Source of the DNA: Symsagittifera roscoffensis
Lineage: Eukaryota; Xenacoelomorpha; Acoela; Convolutidae
Reading direction: 5' to 3'
NCBI RefSeq assembly: GCF_963678635.1
Contig: NC_087065.1
Span: 55,084,397-55,148,396 of the forward strand
Length of the DNA: 64,000 nucleotides
Every line of letters begins with the position of its first letter. Position 1 is the stretch's first letter. Under the pieces are notes generated by a model. That model did not search any database and was not told where the DNA came from. It was given only the letters and a program-made list of their open reading frames with translations. Made by a program: the position numbers and the translations under genes. Shown piece after piece: positions 49,585 through 61,500 of this stretch.

Positions 49585-52500
49585 GTGAGTTTTCTTACAA
49601 ACGTGATTTTTTAAGCTAATGATCATCGCTTATCTTTAAATAAGAACAAGGGGAAAGAAGTAAGTTAGCAAAAACATTCCCCTCATCTTTATGTGCAATC
49701 CGAACTTCGTAGATATTTTGATGATAATTGATGAAGGATATTTAATATTCTTTGCTTTCTTTTTTTGAGGCTACCGAGCTTAAAAATTGCAACATAGTTA
49801 ACATAAAACTTCGTATATATAAGCACTACTAAAAATAACGATATGATTTCGAGACAGTAAAAGCAGTGATTAATGAACTTGTATCTAGTTGTGCTCTGTT
49901 GTTAATGAGCTTGAAGGTATTTTTGATAGACATGATTATTTGTAGCTATCGAAGTTTATGATATCACAAGCACTGACCACTTACATGTTGTCATTATTGC
50001 CTTGCCAGTCACATCACACTGAGGGGGTTATTGGGTGCTATAAGTTTATCGGGTGCTGTAATGGTTAATGGGAAAGAGCCGACTATATATCTTGACCAGA
50101 TATACTAACTATATGTTGGCCAGAAATTATTAGCTATTATGTTTAGCAAGTCGTGTACAAAAAACATCTTCGTTCCAATTTCATAACGCTTGCTAATTGC
50201 AACCTTAAATTATACAACAGTTTAAAAGAAAAATCAGCTGGTCTTGATGACATCAGAAAGAAGCATAAAATTGTTTGCTCCTGATTTGTGACATTATTTC
50301 ATCAAATGTTCGAACAATAAAGTTGCACGCAAAAGTTTACCTTTCGCCCATTTTTTTCTTAATTTAGGTAGGACTTATTGCTTGAGATACAGTTATTTTT
50401 TGTTTGAGAAAAGAATTTGGCTGAGAAAGGTTCAAAAGAAATTGAATGAGCTATTATAAAAACGTATTTGTTTTGGATTTTTTATTTGTTATTGTTTTTT
50501 TTTTCAGATTACATAAACTATTATGAAAACGTATTTGATTCGAATTTTTTTAAAATTATTTTTTCAGACGCTTAGAAAAATGTTTGCTATTTTCTTAGAG
50601 ATTTAGGAGTTTATCAAAAACTACTCTGCTGATTTTTAACAAAAACAAACCAATGGAAAGACCGTCTACTCTTCTGTATGCCTACATATTCCGCTAGTCT
50701 GTAGGATTGTTATGGCCTTCAGTAAAGGCAAATTTTTGAAACTGAACGTTTGAAACTGAAGTTAAGGGTTCAATCTTGAAACCCGTGTGTGTGAATCTTA
50801 TCTGCAAAAGCGGCTGCGCCCTATTTTTAAAGAAAATACATTAACGGCTCACGGATAAAAACCTTAAATTTTTTGAAAACCATAACTTTTTTCTGCAAGA
50901 ATTATGTCGTAGTCGGGGATGGCCTTAAGAAAAAATCACTTGGTGAAATTTTTATTGTTTTTCGGACAATTTCTCCTTTTTTGTGAATACTTTGATGACA
51001 AATCTGACATTGAGGTCAATTGAAAGAACGGGTAGGAGAAATCTTCCCTACATAAACGGGTTATCTCTTATTTTTAATAGGAAACCGCTATGATTTTTGC
51101 TAATGTCCAATTTTTGAAGTTTTGAAAGTTATGATTTTGACTGATAATTAATTCTTTTGAATGCTAATTATTACCCTTGCGATAGCGAGGGTATTGCAAC
51201 CGGGTACTAGACTTTTTCCCGTAAACAACTGTCCAGAGGACTCATTTGATTCCTGGTGGTACGTTGGTTCATAATGAATTAAAATTTAGTAGTGCCTCTT
51301 GCACCTTTAGCCTGGTGGTAACGAATACGCCTAAGACGGAAAGTTTCATGGGTTCGAATCTGACCAGGATCGGTTATTTTTTCAAACGGTAATGTTCCGG
51401 TTCAAAAAATCTCGGTCTATTATTTGCCTGCTTATGTTTTGTCGGCTTAGTTGCCACATTTGAGAATCGTTTATTTTAGCTGTAAACAATTTCCACTGCA
51501 GTTGTTTTAAGTATTTTTTACAGCCCGGCAGAAGTTTTTTTAAAATTGGTTGTTATTTTACCAGCCCGATTTCTTTAAATTTAATTTTTTTATTAAAAAT
51601 TTTGAAAAAATCTTTCGTATCGGTTTAAAAAATTCAAGGCAATTAATATCGATTTAGTGGCCTCTTATTGCGTTGTTACATCCGGAAACGTTTTGTGCGC
51701 GTGTATCTGCTCTGAGGGGAAAATGGACTTTTTTTGAATTTCTTATCGGCATGAAGGGTTTCTGCTCAGGTTTTTTAGGCTTTGTTACCGCTTGGTAATT
51801 ATGAATTCAAATCCAATCAACCATTCGGTTCATCTGGCATAGAGGTAAAACAACTGCTTGAGAGGGCAAAGGTTTGCGGTTCGAATCCGGCCGGGCCCTT
51901 TTTTTGCAAACTTGATTTTTTGTACTTTTTCGGACTATCGTCCGTCTGTTTTGTTTTTGTCTGTCGTCTTAGTTCCCGTAGCTCGATGGTTGAGCTTTAT
52001 TCCAAGTTGCTGTAAACCCCACGCTTGAGACGACAAAGCCCAGGAGTTTGACTCCTGTTGAGACCTGTTTTTCTTGCAAATAGAAAATTTTGTCTAATTT
52101 AGATTGTCTGTCTGCTTATTTTTGACTGCTTGGTTCCACAGAAAGGACTATTTTGGCAATCTGGCTACTGTATATCATTCACACAGCCCTTTGTAGAGTT
52201 TTTAATGGTGCAGGCAATTTTGTTCTGGATCTTCTGGGCTTTTTGCAATTTTTATAAACGATTTTTTTTTTCATAGCCATTCATATTTGTATCGCAAGTG
52301 GTGCGAAGCTCATCCTTCGCCTCTGTGTAAAGAAAAGTGATAATACTCTGGGAAAATTTTAAATGTCAAAAGTTTAATGATATAGTATAAGCTAATATGG
52401 CAAAATGCAAGTTCCTGTCTTGCAAAGTTTCGAAGGTGCTTAATGAATTTGATACTGCGTTTACGATCTCAGTATTTAATTTTATTTTTTTAAAAAATAT

Positions 52501-55500
52501 TGTTTATCACCCACAAAGCTAAACAAGGATAGCCGGTAGCTGTGCAAGTACCACAGAAAGTTCCAAAAGCATTCTTTAAAAATAAAATTGAAAAGATTTT
52601 TCTATATCACTCGACACATGTCGATGATTATGTCTGGTACCTGCTTTTGTGTGGAAAGCAAAAAAGAAATGAAACTAAAAAACATTATAATACAAGTTCC
52701 TCCCCGTTTTCAATAGTCAGAACAATAACATCGTTTTTTGAAATTTCAAAATAGCTTTTGGAGAACGTTTGTTTTCTTGAAAAACATGATTCAATGTACG
52801 AAACACTGATATAGTAGAAAATAGATCGTTTTTGAATTATATGTAGGATTAGTGTAAGATTTTCTAAAACTGTTTCTTTTGCAATTTTCAAGTCAAGCTT
52901 CAACAAAGGATACCGATGAGTTCGTAAAAACACTTAGGTCTAAGTACAACTTATGTGAAAAATTTCAGAAGATCGCGACTGACTGAAGGTAATATTTTTC
53001 TAGTTAAAATTGGAGTAATAGATTTAAGAGCTAGGAAAGATTTTTAAACTCATTTTTGAAACATCTTTTAAGTCATTTCGAAACTAGAGCACAGGTTCAA
53101 AATACGGCTTGAAACAGTACATTTGATTTCTGTTTTGATCGGAATCAGACTTCACTTTGTCATGCATTCTATTAAAATTTAGGTGCTCCATTAAAATTTT
53201 TGCGCGTTTAGGTACCCTGAATTTATCACACGGAATACCTCAGGACCAGCTTCGAAACTTGGATCATGATTTTCTGGTCAAGACTCTCCGGAAGATCATT
53301 GCACAGCTGCAACCAGATAAACCGCTGGAAACTCGGATGGCTGCTGGCAACTACCTTTTAAACGTCGCCATTAGCATGAAAATCCCAAACAAACTCATTT
53401 TCTCACTATTTGAGCTAGCACAGCAAACCACCACGCCAGAATCCGTTCTCAATATTCTGCTTAAAACGCTTTGGGTTATTTCAAAAGATAGTTTGCTGGT
53501 CAAAAGTAGACTCGTGAAGATATGCACCCAACTTTTGTTCTCGAGTTTTAGTCGAGTCGCCCAAATTTCGTGTCTGGAAATTTTGGGTGATATTTCGGAC
53601 ATCTCGAGTGACAGTGACCAGTTATTGAAAGTTTTCGAAGAACTATCGAGGAGCCATGACAGTAGAATCCGAAGAGCAGTGGTTGATATGATCTGTAGTT
53701 ACGATTCCAGAGGAGGTAAAGTTGCACTCTCAGTGTACCACCGATGCTTGGAACTGTTCTCAGACGAAAACGAAAAAGTTCGTATCGGAGCTATCAAAAT
53801 AGCGGCAAGTTACGCGAGCAAGTCACCCAATGTCAAAATACCATTGGGAGATAGAGGAGATGATTTCGTGCGTCTAGAGGAGCATGCTTTCTCGAGGATC
53901 TGCGAGCTGGTCAATGACATTCAAGTAACAGTTCGGGTGACTGCAGTCCAAATTTTGAGAAAGTTCGCAAACGTTGATCAGAATTATTTGCAGCAGACAT
54001 TGGACAAACAACTCATGTCGCAACTTCGAACGAAGCGAAGCTCTCATCAGAAAAATGCCGAGTTAGTACGAAGTGGCGCGTACAGTTCGGGTAGAAAATG
54101 GGGTGATGATGCGCCCCTGGATAATGTAGACGAGGATTCCTTGTCTCTTATAAGTTCAGGGGCCTGTGGTGCCTTAGTGCACGGACTCGAAGATGAGTTT
54201 AAAGAGGTCAGAATTGCGACAGTTGAGACTCTTAGTAATCTAGCCTCAAACAGAAGTGTGTTCGCTAAAGAAGCCCTGGACTTCTTCATTGACATGTTGA
54301 ACGATGAAATCGAATTAGTTCGAGTAAAAGCGTTAGAGAGCTTGGCAACAATCTCACATCATGTGGTCTTGCGGAAAGATCAAGTTGTCGATACTTTGAG
54401 TTGCTTGGACGATTATTCAGACGCAGTTAGAGAAAAAGTTCATGGCTTACTGCGTAAAATTCAATTCGAGGAGATGGGCTGTTTGAAGTTAACATTGCAG
54501 AGGTTAATGAGGAACTTGAAGAAATATCCTTTGGATAAGTTGTCCATATTTGGAGCTCTCAAGTGCCTTGGATTGAAACATTCAAACTTCGTCATTCCCT
54601 ACAGTACGTATACCTAATGTAAAATATCAGACTTTTTCCGTAAAACAACTTTTCTTACACATTTGTACGAAACTGATGTCGCTTTATATCGAGCCTTATC
54701 AACTTCCAGGCCTCTTCTCAATTAGTTTGAAGCTAATGCAATTGCCCTTGCATTCTATGGTATGAGGTTCGAGTTTTTTTTTTCGTGAAAAATTGAATAT
54801 TCTGACCTTTGTTTGTCGACTTATGATTTATCGCCTTAGTTGCCATACAGCGAATTTTTTTTTTGCGTTTTAGGCCGTTTTAATTTCATTTTCGAGTGTC
54901 ATCGATTATGTTATGTAGTTTAATTTCGCTAACTGTGACTGATATATGTTTCGTTTGTTTCTATTTAGTTTGTCCGAAATGGTTTCGGCTTATGTTTAGT
55001 CAGTTTAGTGAAACTATTTTGCATCGAACTAACGGCAAAAATTGATTATTTTAAATTTGAATAAATCACGTCGGTTGAAGGATAAAAGTTTGAAAATTTA
55101 AACCCTTTATCGTCCAAAGTTTTTTTTGACAATTTCCTTTCCAAATTTTTTTCGGGTAAAATTTGAATTGCCGGACTTTCGTGTTTCTGCTCAAGTTTTT
55201 TCGGCTCAATTGGCAAAGCAGAAATTAGCTTGTGTTGTAGGCAACTTTCCTTATAGTTGCAATTTCAAGTGTTTTTCGTTGTATTTTCATGGAGGATTTG
55301 AAAGTTATTTTTTTTTCATAACTTTTTGGCTCAACTTGTTTGTGCTCAAAGATGGTCGGATTAGTTGTCTTATCATGGCGTTGTTTTGTTCCGTAAGCAA
55401 CTTCCACTGAAGTTACTTGTGTAAGTGTTGTTTAATGTAGTTTCAGGGGGACTCAAAGATCGTCGGCTTTGTTTTCTTTTGTTGCTAATTTAAAATTCAA

Positions 55501-58500
55501 ATGTCTGGCATCTCTGCTTAAAAAGAACTTCTATCGAGACTTGAAGAAAATTTAAATTTTGGTGCACCTAGTTTTTTTATAGCTTTTTTTTCGTTTTTTT
55601 TTCTGACTGGAACTTTTCATTTTTGTGTTGTCCGCTTCGCCTCTGTGTCAGAAATATTTATCGAATTATTCGTACAAGCAGCCTGATAATGAATTTTTCA
55701 CGCTTGCGAGAGAAAGTGTCTTGTAATCGGGAACTAGACTTTTTTTTCCCGAAAACGGCTTTTCTTAATCTGTAAGAAGTTGTGAAATTGATGTTAGTGA
55801 ACTTTCACAATTTCGAAACTCCTTCCCACTTGGCGTGGAGATAAAGAGTTGGTCTTTGTACCCTAAATTTTGAAGTTTTAGTCTCGGCCGAACCTTGTTT
55901 TTCAGTATCTATGGAAATGAAAAAAAAAAAGAATTGAAGATTATTCGTGATCATGATCGTCTGGTTTATCCACCTATTGTATGAATCAAAGTTGTTAATT
56001 CAGCTATTTATCCTTCTAATTTTCAATATCTGCTATTAATACACAATCCATAGAATCTTTTCACGGTGCAGTACTCAAACCGGGCCAAGAGACCGATAAT
56101 GGTCTTGGTCACTTTTTTTTCAGTATGCGACCCTCAACTGGGTCGAATTAAAATACAGACTTATTTAATATGCAACCTTCAAGCGGGTCAAGTTGAAGTC
56201 AAAAATTAAAAAGTTCAGAGCATCTCCAATTTCGGCATCATCTGTTTCTCCTTTATCCCCATGGTTCAGTACTCGTGAGTTAAAAATAGCTTTTCTTAAG
56301 TCGAGGGCCAGTACTCGGATATCAGAAGGGGTTGAATGTTGCTCATCTTTCTAAGTATGGTGCCTGTACTGGTTACTGTTATGGTCATTTATTGGATTAT
56401 CTAACTCTCTAGCGACATCAACATAACATTGGCTTAATATTCGGGTGGTCTTAATTTTGAGTGCAACATTTAGCTAAGTCGTTGGAGTTTCATTATACGA
56501 ATTTCGGTAGTAGCTGGGTTGATTTTCATCGTCAATTGACTAAATGCCTTTGAGAAAACGTCAAGTGTTCGTTTTATCATTTCCTTTTAAGTATCTGGTT
56601 TGGTATTATTTTCAAGAGACAAAAACATCAGTGTGTCATTCGCGTTAACCTGAGAAGAATTTTGAGATTACTTAGGAACATCTCTGATTGCCCTAATGTA
56701 CATCGTGAATATCGTGCGACCTAGAAATGAAACTTGAAGGACTCCAAGAGAAACATTTGTCTACCGAGATTATGTATTAAGGCAGCTTGCTTGCTGCGTG
56801 CAGTTCTTCTAACATGACATCAGCCAGCATTTGCAGTTTCCTGTGATTCCAAATAGTTTACTTAATATTTCGCTTGTTATTTTGAAATCCTTGTTGCGAA
56901 ACAGCAGAGATTTCGACACTAGAACAATATCAATTTTGTTCGCTTCCAGCTCGTTGAAAACTTCAATAAAAATTTACAAAAGAAACAATTCAGTCGAATG
57001 AAAGGTTCGGTGGGCATATCGACTTTCGTTCATCAAATCGTTTTTTTTCTTAGATAATCTTTCAATTGCTCGACTGCAATTTTTTCCAAGACTTTACTAC
57101 TGAATCCTATATTAGCTATAATTCTCTGATTTTTCATCAATTCTGTGTCAAGCGTCATTTCAGGGCTAAAAGAAGATAATCTTCCTAACTTCTGGCATGT
57201 TTTTGAATACTTTAATGAGGAGAAGATCCAGTGGTCAAGCTTTTTCTGACAAAACGTTAATGGTTACTTCAAGTTGACTAATTTTTATCTCTTTGAATTT
57301 GCTGAGCTCTGTTGATTCTACCGGGCATCTGAGTTCCAGATTTTCAATTTCTGTTGAAATTGATCGTCTTAGTTGTTAATTTTATCACTGAAAAAGTTAA
57401 CAAAAGCTTGAACTAATAAATCATCAGGATCACTAAAAGACTTCGGATATTCGGTCTTATTGTTGTTTTTTGGAATTTGTTCAGTGAGCAAATTCTTCTG
57501 AAAGTTCAGCCACTTATTGATGTTGCTATGATACAAGTGAAAAAGGTTCGTTGGATTCTTCAACCTGTGAGGGTTGTTGGATGAATTTGAATAATAATAA
57601 TAATAATAATAATACACAATCCATAGAATCTTTTCACGGTGCAGTACTCAAACCGGGCCAAGAGACCGATAATGGTCTTGGTCACTTTTTTTTCAGTATG
57701 CGACCCTCAACTGGGTCGAATTAAAATACAGACTTATTTAATATGCAACCTTCAAGCGGGTCAAGTTGAAGTCAAAAATTAAAAAGTTCAGAGCATCTCC
57801 AATTTCGGCATCATCTGTTTCTCCTTTATCCCCATGGTTCAGTACTCGTGAGTTAAAAATAGCTTTTCTTAAGTCGAGGGCCAGTACTCGGATATCAGAA
57901 GGGGTTGAATGTTGCTCATCTTTCTAAGTATGGTGCCTGTACTGGTTACTGTTATGGTCAGTTATTGGATTATCTAACTCTCTAGCGACATCAACATAAC
58001 ATTGGCTTAATATTCGGGTGGTCTTAATTTTGAGTGCAACATTTAGCTAAGTCGTTGGAGTTTAATTATACGAATTTCGGTAGTAGCTGGGTTGATTTTC
58101 ATCGTCAATTGACTAAATGCCTTTGAGAAAACGTCAAGTGTTCGTTTTATCATTTCCTTTTAAGTATCTGGTTTGGTATTATTTTCAAGAGACAAAAACA
58201 TCAGTGTGTCATTCGCGTTAACCTGAGAAGAATTTTGAGATTACTTAGGAACATCTCTGATTGCCCTAATGTACATCGTGAATATCGTGCGACCTAGAAA
58301 TGAAACTTGAAGGACACCAAGAGAAACATTTGTCTACCGAGATTATGTATTAAGGCAGCTTGCTTGCTGCGTGCAGTTCTTCTAACATGACATCAGCCAG
58401 CATTTGCAGTTTCCTGTGATTCCAAATAGTTTACTTAATATTTCGCTTGTTATTTTGAAATCCTTGTTGCGAAACAGCAGAGATTTCGACACTAGAACAA

Positions 58501-61500
58501 TATCAATTTTGTTCGCTTCCAGCTCGTTGAAAACTTCAATAAAAATTTACAAAAGAAACAATTCAGTCGAATGAAAGGTTCGGTGGGCATATCGACTTTC
58601 GTTCATCAAATCGTTTTTTTTCTTAGATAATCTTTCAATTGCTCGACTGCAATTTTTTCCAAGACTTTACTACTGAATCCTATATTAGCTATAATTCTCT
58701 GATTTTTCATCAATTCTGTGTCAAGCGTCATTTCAGGGCTAAAAGAAGATAATCTTCCTAACTTCTGGCATGTTTTTGAATACTTTAATGAGGAGAAGAT
58801 CCAGTGGTCAAGCTTTTTCTGACAAAACGTTAATGGTTACTTCAAGTTGACTAATTTTTATCTCTTTGAATTTGCTGAGCTCTGTTGATTCTACCGGGCA
58901 TCTGAGTTCCAGATTTTCAATTTCTGTTGAAATTGATCGTCTTAGTTGTTAATTTTATCACTGAAAAAGTTATCAAAAGCTTGAACTAATAAATCATCAG
59001 GATCACTAAAAGACTTCGGATATTCGGTCTTATTGTTGTTTTTTGGAATTTGTTCAGTGAGCAAATTCTTCTGAAAGTTCAGCCACTTATTGATGTTGCT
59101 ATGATACAAGTGAAAAAGGTTCGTTGGATTTTTCAACCTGTGAGGGTTGTTGGATGAATTTGAATCAAACTTGAGTTGCTTGTGGTCAGAGAAAACAACA
59201 TGTTGTATCAATGTTTTCTGCTAGCTTTTGATTATTAGTAATAATTAAGTCTAATACATTGCCGGACTGGTGAGCCGGTGCATTTTAAAGCAATGATAAA
59301 CTAAGCTCAGAAAAGTTGTTTAGGAGTTTGACACTTTTTGGTAAGGTTTTGGTAACTTGTCACCATTCAGAATGAGGTCAGGTTGCAAGTTGCTCTTTGA
59401 AATTTACAGTTTTTCAAAGTTAGTGTTATTGGCTAAGAGAGGTCTATACATTAGCCAAATTATAGTGGTTGCTAACCTCCCAAAACTCAGGCAGCAGGAT
59501 TTAAAGCTTTCTTTGCATATATGATTTTCAAGGGAGACCTTCATTCTACTTGTTTATGCAAATGAGTCCTCGATCTGAGCTTTAGTTGCTTGGACAATTT
59601 ATGAATCAATAAATTACAGATCCAGAGAAACAGTGGCTTAACTAGGTAATTTTTATCCGAATTTGAGGAAAGCCATGATTCCATGATAAAAAAGGAGTCT
59701 AAATCTAAAAAACTTCTGATGGCTGCAATATCAGTAGTTTTACGTCTAATAGAGTTGGCATTTAAAAAGGAACAGTGAAGGGATCTGCGTTGTCAACCAG
59801 TGGGTATTGTCTTGTTTTAGGAAGACGTGTATCACATTGAAATCTTTTTCAATTACACCGCTAGACTTTTCGTCAAATACCAAGTGAAAACTTCTTTCAG
59901 CTCAGTTTCTATTTCAGCTTTAAACGCTATACCTTCTTTTACCTTCATTGCTACACTCATTTTAAACTATTCCTATGTTTGATGTGTCTCCTGGTGGGAT
60001 TTGTTCTGAGACTTATCCGGGCGGATAACTGACGTTGTATATTTCAACCAGAGAAAATGTTCAACTGACGTTGTATATTTTCTCTGGTTTTCCTGTTTTT
60101 TCCTTTAAATGATTTCTTCGGCCTAAATGGTTTCGATGTATTCTTGATTAGCTTTGCTAATTGATTTTGTGTTGCTTCAAAGACAAAAACGATCAATTTT
60201 TTTTGAAATGTGTGTTGCAAGGTTTCAAAGTTTTGAAACTTCATTGCTCAATTTTTTTTATATCACAATTTCTTGTGGCATTTTTTTTGTTTTCGGCTCA
60301 ATGGGCATCTACCTACTTGTTGTCGGCTTAGCGGCAGCGCTGAAGATACTAAAAAAACGTCGACTGTTTTTTAAATTAAATTCACTTTGAACTGTTTTCC
60401 AAAAAAAAATCGAATCTGTTTTTCATCTCATTTTCTATTCGCGAGCTTACAATGCTAAGCTTGCATTGAATAGCAAATGATTTGAAGTTCCGCTTCGCTT
60501 ATGTTTCATTAATAATTTTTTAAATATAATACAAGGTTCATTCCTTTTTGAAGCTAGCATAGTATTTGATAGTGTATACATTATTTAGAAATACCTAGTG
60601 TTGTAGAACCAATCCAGCCTTTGGTAATTCTGTGACTAATGGCTGGATGGTATAATTAGCTCAACTCTTTTCCACTAAAGTCCACAGACTAATAACAAAG
60701 TTGTTTTAGCCATTCAAAGCAGAGATTTTGGAATTTAGGGGTCTATAATTTGCTGGTGGGCTGTAATGAAGAAAGAAGGAAATATTAGTAAATTACCAAA
60801 GGCTTTGTTTATTTAGAAGGAAATAAAGAAAGAAAGATGTTTTTGTTTTTTCAGTGAAAGAGCTCCTGTGTGCTCACCCGTTCCTTGACACCACGGAACC
60901 CAACCTCACAGACTCTTTCTACATTGCCATCATGATCCTAGTGCTGAATGCAGCCCAGTCTTCTAGCAACATCATCGGACTATTTCCGCCATTCATTAAC
61001 CAACATCACCAGTTTCTGAAAGAATTGCACCCAGAGTTTATCCCAGAGCTGGACTTGAATAAAAATTCACTGCGTTTCTGCTATAAAAGGCCAGAAAGTG
61101 CGATTAAGTTTCAGGATGTTTCTGTTATGGCTACCAATCAGTACGAAAATGTTATTTATAAACTGAAATGTTCAAGCCAGAAATTATCGGTAGAGTTTTT
61201 GAAAAATTTACTGAGAGATCTGGAGCACTTGAAAAATTGCGAAAAAATCTCAGGTCCTGCGAATTTTCTATGTGCGTCATTGAAAATTACAATCTGCATG
61301 ATGAAAGTATTCGTCAAATTGAAACAACAAACTCCGACTAGTCAGCTAACTCTATCTGACGAGTCAGTTTTCGCAGACTTGAAAAAATGCATCAGTTTAA
61401 GTTTCTTCCTAGAAGGTGTTTTCAGCGGACCCGCGCCTGAAACACTTTCAAGTATCCTAGAAAATAGAAGTATAGCAGCAACATTAATTGTGTTTTTTAC

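Noticed and set aside
51837-51900. tRNA genes at 51837-51900, 51306-51375 and 36255-36345 (minus)
   Set aside because: Box A and box B are present but acceptor and anticodon arms do not pair. They sit in larger repeated units, so they are SINE heads.
57369-59211. Small minus-strand proteins with a FSDKINN end
   Set aside because: They are the linker between endonuclease and reverse transcriptase of the decayed LINE, not independent genes.
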